Counted from the first letter of the stretch, positions 48,666 to 57,706 are shown. The stretch: 64,000 nucleotides of DNA from an uncultured bacterium (GCA_938024995.1 CALJDU010000006.1:1-64000), one strand, 5' to 3'. Notes: generated by a model not told the origin, from the letters alone. Translations and numbers: made by a program.

Positions 48666-49964
48666 ATGGCGAAGATCATCGGACTCCCCAAGCTCTCTCC
48701 CACCATGGAAGAGGGCACGCTCGCGGCCTGGGTCAAAAAGGAAGGCGACGCGGTCGACATCGACGACCTGCTCGCCGAGGTCGAGACCGACAAAGCGACG
48801 ATGGAGTTCCGCTCCTTTGATCGCGGCGTGCTCCTCAAGATCCTCGTCCCGGCCGGAGAGACTCTCGCGCCGGACACCCCGGTCGCGATCATCGGCAAGG
48901 CCGGTGAAGACATCAGCGCGCTGCTCGCGGAAGTGGCGAGCCAGGGGTCTCAGGCTTCGACTCAAGCCGCGCCCGCTCCCGCTCCCGCGCCTGCGTCTGC
49001 GCCTGTTCCGGTGAACACGCCGCCCGCGCCCATGCCTGCGCATGCCTCGAGCGCGGTCCACGAGATGACCCAACGCGCGGTTCGTCGCGAAGGTGAACGC
49101 GTCCTCTCGTCTCCGCTCGTTCGGCGGATGGCGCGCGAACACGACATCGAGCTCCGCGCCGTGATCGGAACGGGTCCCAAAGGCCGCATCATCAAGCGCG
49201 ACGTCGAGAGCTTCCTCGCGAGCGGCGCGGCGAGCGCTCAAGCGGTTTCTCAAAGCGCTTCACGTGGTGCGCGCCGCGGCCCTGAGATCGTCAAGGCCTC
49301 ACAAATGCGCAAGACCATCGCGCGTCGCCTGACCGAGTCGAAGCAGACCGTCCCGCACTTCTACCTCACCATCGACGTCGACGCCGGTCCGCTCTGGGAC
49401 GCGCGCAAGAAGATGAACGAGGCGCTCAAGAAGCAAGAGCGGAAGGTCTCCCTCAACGACCTCATCATCAAAGCGTGCGCGGTCGCGCTCCGTCGCGTCC
49501 CCGCGGTCAACGCCAGCTGGGCCGGCGACGCGATTCACTATCACCAGGTCGTCGACATCTCCGTCGCGGTCTCGGTCCCTGACGGCTTGATGACGCCGGT
49601 CGTACGTGACGCGGATGTGCTGGGCGTGCTCGAGATCAATGAGAAGGTCCGTGACCTCGCCAAGCGCGCGCGCGAGAAGAAGCTCGCGCTCGACGAGATG
49701 CAAAACGGCACCTTCAGCATCAGCAACCTCGGCATGTACGGCATCGAAGAGTTCGCCGCGGTCATCAACCCGCCTGAAGGCGCGCTCATCGCGATCGGCA
49801 CGGTTCGCGAAGAGCCCGTCGTCAAAGACGGCCAGGTCGTCCCCGGCCGCCGCATGAAGATGACGCTCAGTTGCGATCACCGCGTGGTCGATGGCGCGAT
49901 CGGAGCCCAGTATTTGGCGGCGCTCAAGAAGCTGATCGAGGCCCCGCTCAACATGCTCCTCTGA
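48666..49964 (+). CDS. pdhC: Dihydrolipoamide acetyltransferase (PDH E2)
   Basis: A 432-residue E2 with a single lipoyl domain (residues 1-80, lipoyl Lys43 in ETDKATMEF), a Pro/Ala-rich linker, an E1/E3-binding domain (about 140-180, SSPLVRRMAREHDIELRAV then GTGPKGRI), and a C-terminal acyltransferase domain (205-432) with catalytic His in SCDHRVVDGA. It carries the acetyl group from E1 to CoA. No E3 (dihydrolipoamide dehydrogenase) gene is in this window, so it must be supplied from elsewhere. Eight bases separate it from pdhB. Confidence 0.95.
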   Translation: MAKIIGLPKLSPTMEEGTLAAWVKKEGDAVDIDDLLAEVETDKATMEFRSFDRGVLLKILVPAGETLAPDTPVAIIGKAGEDISALLAEVASQGSQASTQAAPAPAPAPASAPVPVNTPPAPMPAHASSAVHEMTQRAVRREGERVLSSPLVRRMAREHDIELRAVIGTGPKGRIIKRDVESFLASGAASAQAVSQSASRGARRGPEIVKASQMRKTIARRLTESKQTVPHFYLTIDVDAGPLWDARKKMNEALKKQERKVSLNDLIIKACAVALRRVPAVNASWAGDAIHYHQVVDISVAVSVPDGLMTPVVRDADVLGVLEINEKVRDLAKRAREKKLALDEMQNGTFSISNLGMYGIEEFAAVINPPEGALIAIGTVREEPVVKDGQVVPGRRMKMTLSCDHRVVDGAIGAQYLAALKKLIEAPLNMLL

Positions 49965-50055
49965 GGTGGCGCGTCGTCTCGACCGAGAGACCGTTGCATC
50001 GTGACCGCGTGAGATTTTTTCTCGACCTGGTGGGTGCGCGACTTAGCTTGGGCGG

Positions 50056-50601
50056 GTGCTTGCCGGCTGCCCTTCCTCTCGCTTCTTGAGCCTCGCTGTT
50101 TCGCTGCCCTGCGCTGTTGTTGCGCTGACGCTCTTCTCGACGTCGCTCACGGGCTGCGTAAAGCGCCACACGCCGCCTGCTGCGGACGCGCCGCGCGCAG
50201 AGATCACCTACATGATTCGGCACCACTACGCGACGCGTCCGCGCGGCATGTGTGAGCAGAGCCTCTTCGCGAACGGCAAGCTCGTTCGCCTGGATGAGGA
50301 GCGCGCGTGCGACGAGCGGCATCTCGAGACGAGCTTCTTCGTCGCGCCAGGGATGTACTGGTTCAACCACAACACGGCGTTCGAGGTCATGCGCGCCACG
50401 GACGACCGGGAGTACTTCTCGGCATCGTGCACCATTGAGCGCTCGTACCGCGTTGAAGCAGGCGAGCGTTACTTCATGCGCTACGACTTCTTCGCCAGCG
50501 GTGACTGCGCGACCCGCCTCTTCAAGCATGGTCCCAACGGGAGCCTTGAGGAGCTGACCGCGCAGGAAGATCTCCCGACGCGTGAGTCTCTTCGTCCGTG
50601 A
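50056..50601 (+). CDS. Small lipoprotein
   Basis: A 181-residue protein starting at GTG 50056, with a lipoprotein signal ending SLTGC (Cys34) and a mature domain of about 145 residues that is beta-rich and contains several Cys (GMCEQSLFANGKLVRLDEERAC, SCTIERSYRVEAGERYF). No homologue recognised. It is convergent with the DUF4336-like gene, five bases apart. Confidence 0.7.
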   Translation: MLAGCPSSRFLSLAVSLPCAVVALTLFSTSLTGCVKRHTPPAADAPRAEITYMIRHHYATRPRGMCEQSLFANGKLVRLDEERACDERHLETSFFVAPGMYWFNHNTAFEVMRATDDREYFSASCTIERSYRVEAGERYFMRYDFFASGDCATRLFKHGPNGSLEELTAQEDLPTRESLRP

Positions 50602-50605
50602 CCGG

Positions 50606-51322
50606 CTAGTCGTCGAGCGCGGCGCGAACACCCGCGCACTCGTTGCCAACGACCGGGTTGCCGTGTCCGAAGATGACCTCGCTGGGCGGCTTCGCGTCGA
50701 GCGCGTCGCGCATCTGCCGCTTGATCTCTTGCTTGTCGCTCCCCGACACCATCAGGAAGAACCGGTTGAGCTTCAGGCCAGGGCCGCTCCCAGTGAACTT
50801 GTAGGCCAGCTTGATGGGGAGGAACGCGGGAAGGGCGGGCAGGTTCGAGAAGAGGTCGTTGAAGAAGAACGTGGTCCCCGCTGGCGTATCGACGCTCAGA
50901 AAGAGGTCCGGGAACTTCATATGCTCGGAGATATCGTGAATCGCGATACCGTTTGCCGCGCGCTCGCTCAGCTCTTTTAGCGGCGAGAACATCTTTAGAT
51001 CACGGTGCTTTTTGCCGATCCGCTTCGCCGTCTTGGGATCCGCGTAGAGGTCGGCGTGTGGAAAGCGCTTTGACCACTCCGGCAGCCCGAGATGATGTAC
51101 GCCGTTGGGAGCGACAAGCGCCCCCACCGGGCCAAGCCGCGCGACCTCGTCGAGAAGCGCATCCGGAGTCTTACAGCTGGGACTCACCACGATCAGCTCG
51201 TCGCCCGACCTCACGATCAGCGACCGTGCGATGCCCGGCCCAAAGGAGTAGGTCGCAGACCAAACCAAACCCTCGGTGTGCACGCGCAATCCGTCCGGTG
51301 TCTTGATCGATGGCGTCGTCAT
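50606..51322 (-). CDS. DUF4336-like (metallo-beta-lactamase-fold) protein
   Basis: A 238-residue protein with the general pattern of the DUF4336 group: an N-terminal beta-strand set (LIVRSGDELIVVSPS), GALVAPNGVHHLGLPEW, RFPHADLYADPKTAKR, and a C-terminal VIFGHGNPVVG. The canonical metallo-beta-lactamase HxHxDH motif is not intact, so catalysis is doubtful. It is divergent from the lipid operon and shares the operator-bearing intergenic region, so the same TetR protein may co-regulate it. It could be a lipid-related hydrolase; this is inference from position. Confidence 0.75.
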   Translation of the reverse strand: MTTPSIKTPDGLRVHTEGLVWSATYSFGPGIARSLIVRSGDELIVVSPSCKTPDALLDEVARLGPVGALVAPNGVHHLGLPEWSKRFPHADLYADPKTAKRIGKKHRDLKMFSPLKELSERAANGIAIHDISEHMKFPDLFLSVDTPAGTTFFFNDLFSNLPALPAFLPIKLAYKFTGSGPGLKLNRFFLMVSGSDKQEIKRQMRDALDAKPPSEVIFGHGNPVVGNECAGVRAALDD

Positions 51323-51346
51323 CTCCTGTCCTTCACGCCTAAACGC

Positions 51347-51364
51347 GTAATCGTCAATGATTAC
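51347..51364. promoter_or_regulatory. Short inverted repeat near divergent promoter
   Basis: GTAATC-GTCAAT-GATTAC, a 6-bp inverted repeat with a 6-base spacer, 25 bases upstream of the DUF4336-like start. It could be an operator or chance. Confidence 0.3.
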
Positions 51365-51412
51365 CGAAAAATAGACGACAGCGAGCGTTGAGAGTTACGA
51401 TGACGAAACATG

Positions 51413-51426
51413 ACTGACGTGTCAGT
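51413..51426. promoter_or_regulatory. TetR-type operator, site 1
   Basis: Perfect palindrome ACTGAC-GT-GTCAGT (extends to 16 bp with G and C flanks). It is of the size and symmetry bound by a TetR dimer. It sits 83 bases upstream of the HAD-like gene that opens the lipid operon. Confidence 0.8.
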
Positions 51427-51436
51427 CTAAAAAAGC

Positions 51437-51450
51437 ACTGACACGTCAGT
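51437..51450. promoter_or_regulatory. TetR-type operator, site 2
   Basis: Perfect palindrome ACTGAC-AC-GTCAGT, the reverse complement of site 1, with centres 24 bp apart. That spacing would place two bound dimers slightly more than two helical turns apart. Confidence 0.8.
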
Positions 51451-51508
51451 CTAACTGAGCTACACCGCCCTCGTTCGCTGGCTGCGCTGGCGATGAAGAG
51501 GAATTTCT

Positions 51509-52168
51509 ATGAAGACCGCTGCGTTTTTCCGAGTCGAAGGCACGCTTTTGCCGCGACCCGCCATCACCACCGCTGCTTGGTTGGCCGCTAATGCGCAAGG
51601 CATCGGTGAGCGGCTGGCTCGTCTGGGCAACGTCGCCTTGGCCGCCCCCTTCGCGATCGCGGGTGAGCTCGCCGCGGGCGACGCTGCCGCAAGGGTGACC
51701 TGGATGGGCATCCGGAACATGACTGAGGACCGTCTCGTCGTGCTCTGCGAGGAGTTCTTCGAGAAGTACGTCGAAGACGATCTCGAGGAGGTCGGGCTCG
51801 ACTTGCTCAAGCAAGCCAAGAAGCAAGGTCGCCGCGTCGTTCTCATCAGCGACAACATCGATCTGGTGATCCAGCCGCTCGCCGACAAGCTCGGCGCGGA
51901 CGACGTGATTTGCAACCGGCTTGAGATCCGCAACAGCAAGGCCACTGGGCGCTTGGAAGATCCCGTCCTCGGCGGTGGCGTCGCGGGGCAGTGGGCGCGC
52001 GGCTTCGCGAGCGAGGTCGGCATCGATCTCGAACAGAGTTTCGTTTACGGCGCGACCGCGGCCGACAGCTTGTTGATGAGCGCCATCGGTCAGCCGTGCG
52101 CGGTCAATCCCGACCGCCGCCTCCGCCGGATCGCGAAGGCCCACGACTGGCCCGTGGTGGAGGCGTGA
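51509..52168 (+). CDS. HAD-IB-like protein lacking catalytic Asp residues
   Basis: A 219-residue protein with an overall SerB/HAD-IB pattern. Motif I, normally FFDxDGTL, is FFRVEGTL: the nucleophile Asp is Arg8 and the second acid is Glu10. Motif II (LISDN) keeps Ser. Motif IV, normally YGDSxxD, is YGATAAD, losing one metal-binding Asp. It is therefore unlikely to be an active phosphatase and may be a structural or regulatory partner. Start at ATG 51509 with GAAGAGG seven bases upstream. First gene of the operon, directly after the TetR operators. Its stop overlaps the next possible start. Confidence 0.8.
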   Translation: MKTAAFFRVEGTLLPRPAITTAAWLAANAQGIGERLARLGNVALAAPFAIAGELAAGDAAARVTWMGIRNMTEDRLVVLCEEFFEKYVEDDLEEVGLDLLKQAKKQGRRVVLISDNIDLVIQPLADKLGADDVICNRLEIRNSKATGRLEDPVLGGGVAGQWARGFASEVGIDLEQSFVYGATAADSLLMSAIGQPCAVNPDRRLRRIAKAHDWPVVEA

Positions 52169-52173
52169 AGAAG

Positions 52174-53880
52174 ATGGCGTTGAAGAAGACAGCGAAGAAC
52201 ATGAACAAGACGAAGGCGACTCACATGGCGGTGGACATGAAGAACGGTAGCGCGATCTCGATTCGCGACGACTTCCGCGGCAAGCACCTCGTCGTGACCG
52301 GCGTGACCGGCTTTCTTGGCAAGGTCTGGCTCTCGATGGTGCTCGATCGGCTTCCTGAGCTGAAGCGCGTCACCTTGCTCATCCGTCCCAAGAAGGGCGA
52401 GGACGCCTACGCGCGCTTCGAGCGCATCTTCGAAGCGTCGCCAGCGTTTCGTCCGCTCCGCGACAAGCTCGGTCAGGGGATCCGCTCGCTCATCGCCGAC
52501 AAGGTTCGCGTCGTCGACGCGCAGGTGACGAAGCCCTGGTGCGGTCTCGGCGAAGAGAAGGCGCGTGAGATGATGGCCGACGTTGACGTCGTCGTGCACT
52601 TCGCGGGCTTGACCGACTTCGAGCCAGACCCGCAGCACTCCGTCGAGGCGAACATTCACGGCGCGGCGCACGCGGCTGATCTCGCCTCCATCGCCAAGCA
52701 CGCGCGCTACGTCCACGTCTCGACCACGTTCGTCGCGGGTCTGCAGGATGGTGAGGTCGCTGAAGAGATCACGCCCGGTGTGGGTCCGACCGGGGTGACC
52801 TTCGATCCGCACGAGGAGCTGAAGAAGCTCGAGCACAACATGGTGCAGGGTGAGCTCAAGCAAGAGCGCGTCGACGCGGTGACCGCGCAAGCCGTCTCGC
52901 TGGGTTGGCCCAACATCTACACGTTCAGCAAGGGTCTCAGCGAGCACCTGATCGCGCTGCGCGAAGACGTCACCACGACGACCTTTCGCCCCGCGATCGT
53001 GGAGTGCGCGCGCAGCTACCCTTTCCGGGGCTGGAACGAAGGCATCAACACCAGCGGCCCGATCGTCTGGCTCCTCTCGACCGCTTTCCAACGCTTGCCG
53101 GCTCGCGCCTCCAACAAGTTCGACGTCGTGCCGGTCGACACCGTCGCGCGCGCGATGATCTTGGTGACCGCCGCTTCGCTTCGGGACGAGGCCAAAGAGG
53201 TCTACCAGTGCGGCTCGTCGCACGCGAACCCGTTCACCTTCCGCCGCGCGGTCGAGCTCAACGCGCTCACCTTCCGCGGCATCTACGACAAGTCCGAAGA
53301 CAAGACCGAGAAGAACCTTCTCCGTTATCTCGACCCGACCACGGTCGACCCCGACGTTGAGCAGGTCTTCGGCCACGCGCGCGTGCGCAAGGTCGCGCGC
53401 GCGACGCGGAACTTCATCCGCAAGGTGGACGTGAAAGAGACGCTCTCCAAGAAGCAGTACTCGCGCTGGGGAGAGCGCTTCGACAAGAAGCTCCGCTCCT
53501 TCTCGATGGACTGCCGCTCGACCGACCGCAAGCTCGGCAAGGTCGACGACATGCTCAAGCAGTACCGCCCGTTCATCTACGATCTCGACTACGTCTTCCG
53601 CACCGACCACCTGGTCGACGAGACCGCCGCGTTGAGCGAAGCCGACCGCGAGGAGTTCGGCTTCATGCTCGACTACTGCTGGCGCGAGTACTGGATGAAG
53701 ACGCAGATCCCAGGCCTCGAGCGTTGGTCCATCCCGCTTCTGAAGAACGAGAAGATCTACGATGACGTGCCGCTGCCCAAGCCGAACGACACGCAGGATC
53801 TGACGCGCGAGGCGGCCATGATTCTCGAAGAGAGCAAGAACCGCGACTCCAAGAATCGCGGCCAGCGAGCCAGCGCGTAA
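52174..53880 (+). CDS. Fatty acyl reductase-like extended SDR
   Basis: About 568 residues from ATG 52174; GTG 52165 overlapping the previous stop is an alternative. The Rossmann nucleotide motif GVTGFLGK is at about 43-50, the SDR Tyr-x-x-x-Lys is in YTFSKGLSEHL, and the overall fold follows the male-sterility/fatty acyl-CoA reductase (FAR) type: LLIRPKKGEDAYARFERIF and TTFRPAIVECARSYPFRGW. Enzymes of this group reduce acyl-CoA or acyl-ACP thioesters to aldehydes or alcohols with NAD(P)H. The C-terminal 200 residues are FAR-C-like. With an ACP and ligase in the same operon, an acyl-ACP substrate is plausible. Confidence 0.85.
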   Translation: MALKKTAKNMNKTKATHMAVDMKNGSAISIRDDFRGKHLVVTGVTGFLGKVWLSMVLDRLPELKRVTLLIRPKKGEDAYARFERIFEASPAFRPLRDKLGQGIRSLIADKVRVVDAQVTKPWCGLGEEKAREMMADVDVVVHFAGLTDFEPDPQHSVEANIHGAAHAADLASIAKHARYVHVSTTFVAGLQDGEVAEEITPGVGPTGVTFDPHEELKKLEHNMVQGELKQERVDAVTAQAVSLGWPNIYTFSKGLSEHLIALREDVTTTTFRPAIVECARSYPFRGWNEGINTSGPIVWLLSTAFQRLPARASNKFDVVPVDTVARAMILVTAASLRDEAKEVYQCGSSHANPFTFRRAVELNALTFRGIYDKSEDKTEKNLLRYLDPTTVDPDVEQVFGHARVRKVARATRNFIRKVDVKETLSKKQYSRWGERFDKKLRSFSMDCRSTDRKLGKVDDMLKQYRPFIYDLDYVFRTDHLVDETAALSEADREEFGFMLDYCWREYWMKTQIPGLERWSIPLLKNEKIYDDVPLPKPNDTQDLTREAAMILEESKNRDSKNRGQRASA

Positions 53881-53889
53881 AGGAACGTC

Positions 53890-55038
53890 ATGTCGACCAT
53901 GTTCATCACTGGGGCCACGGGCTTCTTGGGCTCGTACGTCTGCGAGGTCCTGCTTCGCGAGACCGATCATCAGCTGGCGGTGCTCACGCGCGCCAAGAAC
54001 CGCGAAGAGGGTGTCGCGAAGCTCTGGAAGTCGCTCCAGATGCACATGGACGCCGAGCGCTTCTGGTCCGTGATCGATCGCTTCGAGATCATCACGGGCG
54101 ACCTGACCGGCGATAAGCTCGGGATGAGCGATGACGACTACGAGTACGTCACCAAGAACGCCGAGTCGGTGCTCCACATCGCGGCGTCGCTCAACCGCAA
54201 GAGCGCAAAGGCCTGCCTCAACAACAACCTCCGCGGCACGCTCAGCGTCATCAAGCTCGCCAAGGCGATCGATGAGGACCACGGCCTGCGTCGTTTCAGT
54301 CACGTGTCCACCGTGGCGGTGTGCGGTCATCGTGATCGCGAGGTCGTGCTTGAGGACGAGTCGATCGACTGGAACCGCTCCGACTACGATCCCTACGGAC
54401 GCACCAAGAAGTTCTGCGAGCACATGGTGCGCGAGCTCTTGCCCGATGTGCAGAAGACGTTCTTCCGGCCATCCATCGTCATGGGCGACTCACGGATGCC
54501 GGAGACCACGCAGTTCGACATGGTCCGCGCGTTCTGCACGCTCGCGGACCTCCCGGTGGTGCCCTTTGACGGCAACGTTCGCGTCGACATCGTCAACGCG
54601 AACTGGGTCGGCCACGCGATCGCGACGCTGCACGTCAAAGACAAGCCCGATCACATGATCTACCACCTGAGCAGCGGCACCATGAGCCGCACCGCGAAGG
54701 AGGTCGCCCGCGCCATCGGTCGCGCGACAGGTCGCAATGCGCGCTTCGTTCCGCAGCTCGAAGGTCCGTTCGCGAGCGCGATGAACGGCCTCGCCGGGAT
54801 GCGCGCGAAGAACACGCTCACCTTGGTCGGTTCGCTCTTCAAGGTCTTCCTCCCGTACATCACGTACGACACGGTCTTCGACAACACGCGCGCGGTGACT
54901 GAGCTGGGCGTCGCGCCCACGCCGTTCCCCGAGTACTGCACCGACCTGCACCGTTTCGCGAAGGGCGTCGGCTACAAGTACCCCTACAAGCCGCTCCCGA
55001 AGAAGCCGGCCTCCGCGCAAAAAGAGATCTACGCGTGA
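53890..55038 (+). CDS. Extended SDR / thioester-reductase-like protein
   Basis: A 382-residue NAD(P)-binding protein: ITGATGFLGSYVCEVLL at 6-22, HIAASLNRKSAKACLNNNLRGTL, catalytic Tyr-x-x-x-Lys in YGRTKKFCEHM, and FFRPSIVMGDS. The whole resembles short FAR or thioester-reductase domains. It follows the larger SDR by 9 bases with AAAGGA as ribosome site. Possibly the second of two successive reductions (acyl to aldehyde to alcohol) or a 3-keto reduction; the order is not deducible. Overlaps the next gene by four bases (GTGA). Confidence 0.85.
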   Translation: MSTMFITGATGFLGSYVCEVLLRETDHQLAVLTRAKNREEGVAKLWKSLQMHMDAERFWSVIDRFEIITGDLTGDKLGMSDDDYEYVTKNAESVLHIAASLNRKSAKACLNNNLRGTLSVIKLAKAIDEDHGLRRFSHVSTVAVCGHRDREVVLEDESIDWNRSDYDPYGRTKKFCEHMVRELLPDVQKTFFRPSIVMGDSRMPETTQFDMVRAFCTLADLPVVPFDGNVRVDIVNANWVGHAIATLHVKDKPDHMIYHLSSGTMSRTAKEVARAIGRATGRNARFVPQLEGPFASAMNGLAGMRAKNTLTLVGSLFKVFLPYITYDTVFDNTRAVTELGVAPTPFPEYCTDLHRFAKGVGYKYPYKPLPKKPASAQKEIYA

Positions 55039-56780
55039 CCGACACCTCCAAAAAGAAGGCGCGGGTTTGGCGGCCGGGCAGCAAGCCCAAGCACGTTCCC
55101 GAGCCCGTTCAAGAGCGGACGGAGTCCGATGGGCTCGCGCTTCGCGACGTCTCCACCGACGACGTCCGCGACTTCATGGACGACGTGGTCGCGAAAGCGA
55201 AAGCCAAGGACAAAGAGGGCCTACGCGACGTCGCCAAAGAGATGTTCAAGGTCGCGCGCCGTAAGCTGCGTGATCAGCTCGACGCCGATCGCATTTTGCA
55301 GATGGCGACGGGCGCGCTGATCGAGGCCGCCGGTGCGCGCTACGCGGTCGACGCGGGCGATCGCTGGGCGCCGGGCAAGCCGCTCAAGATTTTGCTCGCG
55401 GGTTACAGCGGGACGCGCAACACGGGCGCGGACGTTCGCGTGGAAGAGATGATCCGCCAGTTCCGGCACCTCTTCGGCGACGACCACGTCGACATGTCGA
55501 TCTACTCGATTAACCCCGAGCTCACCCGCGGCTACTTCCGCACCGTGAAGCAGATCTACCTCCCGAAGGTCTTCCCGAAGACGCTCTTCGATACGATCCA
55601 TGAGCAGCACATGGTCGTCACCTGCGAAGGCTCAATGTTCAAGAGCAAGTTCGCGAACGCGCTCTCGACGATGATGGTCGGCTCGCTGGGGATGGCGCTC
55701 GCGGAGCAGAAGCTCGCGGTCGGCTACGGCGGTGAGGCGGGCAAGATGGACCGCTCGCTCCGCGACATGGTCACGAAGTACTGCGAGCACGCGCTCATCA
55801 TCGCGCGGAACGAGAACAGTCAGCACATCTTGCGCAAGCTCGGCGTCGCGTCGCGCGCGGGGACCGACACCGCCTGGCCCTTCGAGCCGTCTCCGCCCGA
55901 AGTGGGTCGCGAGATCTTGATGAGCCACGGCTGGGACGGCGAGACACCGATTCTCGCGCTCTGCCCGATCAACCCGTTCTGGTGGCCGGTGAAGCCGAAC
56001 GTGCCCGCCGCGGCGATGAACGCGCTCACCGGCATGTACGACGACGTGCACTACGGCAGCGTCTACTTCCACGCCGCCGGCAGCGAGATCGACGACAAGC
56101 AAGACGCCTACCTCCAAGCGATGGCGGACGCGACCGCGCGCATCATGAAAGAGCACGCGATCTTCCCTGTCATGTTCGGGAGCGAGCAGCTCGACCGCAT
56201 CGCCGGCGAGAAGCTCATGGACAAGATCGAAGCGCTCACCGGTCGCACCTTCCCGGTCGTCGTGAGCGACGAGTACGACATGTTCGACATGGTCAGCGCG
56301 ATGCGGAACTCGACCTACATGGTGAGCTCTCGCTATCACGCGATCGTGACCACCATGGCGGGCGGGGTGGTCTCGGCGGGCATCACGATGGACGAGCGGA
56401 TCCGCAACCTCATGAAGGACCGCGGCTCGCCCCACCTCGCGCTCGAGGTCGATGATCCGGACCTTGGCGAGAACCTCTTCGAGACGCTCAAGATCTTGGT
56501 GCGGGACGCCGACGAGATCCGGGTCGGCATCGACGACTGCGTCTATCGCAACCTGGAGCGCATGGGCGAGATGGGCGCGATCCTCGTCGACCACGTTCGC
56601 GCCGAGCATCCCGAGTTCCCGTTCCGCGAAGAGCTGGGCGAAGCCGGCGATCCCTGGGACCACTTGCCCTCGTTCGACGACAATGTGAAGGCGCTCTGCG
56701 CGCGCGTCGAGGCGCGCCGCGAGAAGAACGCGCAAGGCGCGGGGGCCGTCTCCGAGAGCCCGCCTGAGGCGCGTGCATGA
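55035..56780 (+). CDS. Polysaccharide pyruvyl transferase family protein
   Basis: A 581-residue protein from GTG 55035 in the GTGA overlap. An N-terminal helical, Lys/Arg-rich region (1-110) is followed by a core with LLAGYSGTRNTGADVR at about 117-132 (the family GYxGxxNxGDE loop), GYGGEAGKMDRSLRD, and SSRYHAIVTTMAGGVVSAG near 435-453 (the conserved SxRxH acceptor/PEP site). The family transfers ketal pyruvate from PEP to sugars, but relatives do other things. Its presence inside a lipid operon is unexpected. The C-terminal 100 residues are extra. Cytosolic. Confidence 0.82.
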   Translation: MTDTSKKKARVWRPGSKPKHVPEPVQERTESDGLALRDVSTDDVRDFMDDVVAKAKAKDKEGLRDVAKEMFKVARRKLRDQLDADRILQMATGALIEAAGARYAVDAGDRWAPGKPLKILLAGYSGTRNTGADVRVEEMIRQFRHLFGDDHVDMSIYSINPELTRGYFRTVKQIYLPKVFPKTLFDTIHEQHMVVTCEGSMFKSKFANALSTMMVGSLGMALAEQKLAVGYGGEAGKMDRSLRDMVTKYCEHALIIARNENSQHILRKLGVASRAGTDTAWPFEPSPPEVGREILMSHGWDGETPILALCPINPFWWPVKPNVPAAAMNALTGMYDDVHYGSVYFHAAGSEIDDKQDAYLQAMADATARIMKEHAIFPVMFGSEQLDRIAGEKLMDKIEALTGRTFPVVVSDEYDMFDMVSAMRNSTYMVSSRYHAIVTTMAGGVVSAGITMDERIRNLMKDRGSPHLALEVDDPDLGENLFETLKILVRDADEIRVGIDDCVYRNLERMGEMGAILVDHVRAEHPEFPFREELGEAGDPWDHLPSFDDNVKALCARVEARREKNAQGAGAVSESPPEARA

Positions 56781-57706
56781 GCGCGTTTCCATGGCAGGCG
56801 CGGGTGGCCGCGTCGATCGTGAAGAAGCGGTTGGGGGACAAGCGCCCGGCCGTCGCGCACGTGCCGCTCGCCTTCGAAGGCGAAGCGCTCCGCTACTCCA
56901 TCGTGGGCGGCGCGATCGAGGTCGAGCTCTTCCGTGAACCGTGCAACGAGATCGGCACGACGATGTTGTCGGAGCTCGAGATCGTCGCGCGTTTGCTCCA
57001 AGAGGATCGCCACGAAGCGCGCGCCTTGATCTTCTACAGCTCGGTGAAGCGCGGTTTCTGCGCGGGCGCGGATCTCCGCGAGCTCTATGAAGGCCTCATT
57101 CAGAAGCACGAGACCAAGGTCGCGGGTCAGCTCGGCGCGATCAAAGAGAAGCTCGAGATCGCCAGCGAGGTTCGGACCTTCATCGATCGCATTCACGCGG
57201 TTATGGACGCGATCGACACGGCGCCGATCACGATCATCGGCGCGATCCACGGCTTCTGTTTCGGCGGCGGTTTTGAGCTCGCGCTGACCTGCGATGTGTT
57301 GGTCGCGGACAAGAGCGCGCGCTTCGCGTTTCCAGAGCTTCGCCTCGGGCTCGTCCCCGGCTTCGGCGGCATCCCGCGGCTTCGTCGCGACCTCGGGAAC
57401 GCGGTCGTGCGTGATCTCCTGCTCACCGGTCGCAGCGTGAACGCCAAGCGCGCCAATCAGCTCGGCCTCGTGTCGCAGGTGGTCGCTCGCGGCGAAGCGC
57501 TCAAGGTCGCGCGCATGGTCGCGCAGCAAGCCGCGCGCTTTGATCCCGCGACGACCCGAGCCGCCAAGGCGTTCTGCAAACCCTTTCCGCGCGAAGAGCT
57601 CGAGCGCGAAAAGGATCTCTTCATTGAGCTGTTGGGATCACCGGTCGTCGAGGCCGCGCTCAAGAAGTTCGTCGAGTCGGACTCCGTTCGACCCTACCTC
57701 CCTTAA
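56777..57706 (+). CDS. Crotonase / enoyl-CoA hydratase family enzyme
   Basis: A 309-residue protein in an ATGA overlap. The oxyanion-hole motifs are CAGADL (95-100) and GFCFGGGFELAL. Both catalytic Glu positions of true hydratases are kept: Glu167 in GGGFE and Glu187 in FPELRLG, 20 residues apart as in rat enoyl-CoA hydratase. An N-terminal extension of about 35 residues and an insertion (GLIQKHETKVAGQLGAIKEK) before the core are unusual. It may act on an acyl-ACP or acyl-CoA of the pathway: hydration, isomerisation or decarboxylation. Confidence 0.87.
   Translation: MSAFPWQARVAASIVKKRLGDKRPAVAHVPLAFEGEALRYSIVGGAIEVELFREPCNEIGTTMLSELEIVARLLQEDRHEARALIFYSSVKRGFCAGADLRELYEGLIQKHETKVAGQLGAIKEKLEIASEVRTFIDRIHAVMDAIDTAPITIIGAIHGFCFGGGFELALTCDVLVADKSARFAFPELRLGLVPGFGGIPRLRRDLGNAVVRDLLLTGRSVNAKRANQLGLVSQVVARGEALKVARMVAQQAARFDPATTRAAKAFCKPFPREELEREKDLFIELLGSPVVEAALKKFVESDSVRPYLP

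Noticed and set aside
52090..54423. 777-codon open frame on the minus strand
   Set aside because: It is antisense to the two SDR genes, whose Rossmann and Tyr-x-x-x-Lys motifs are intact.
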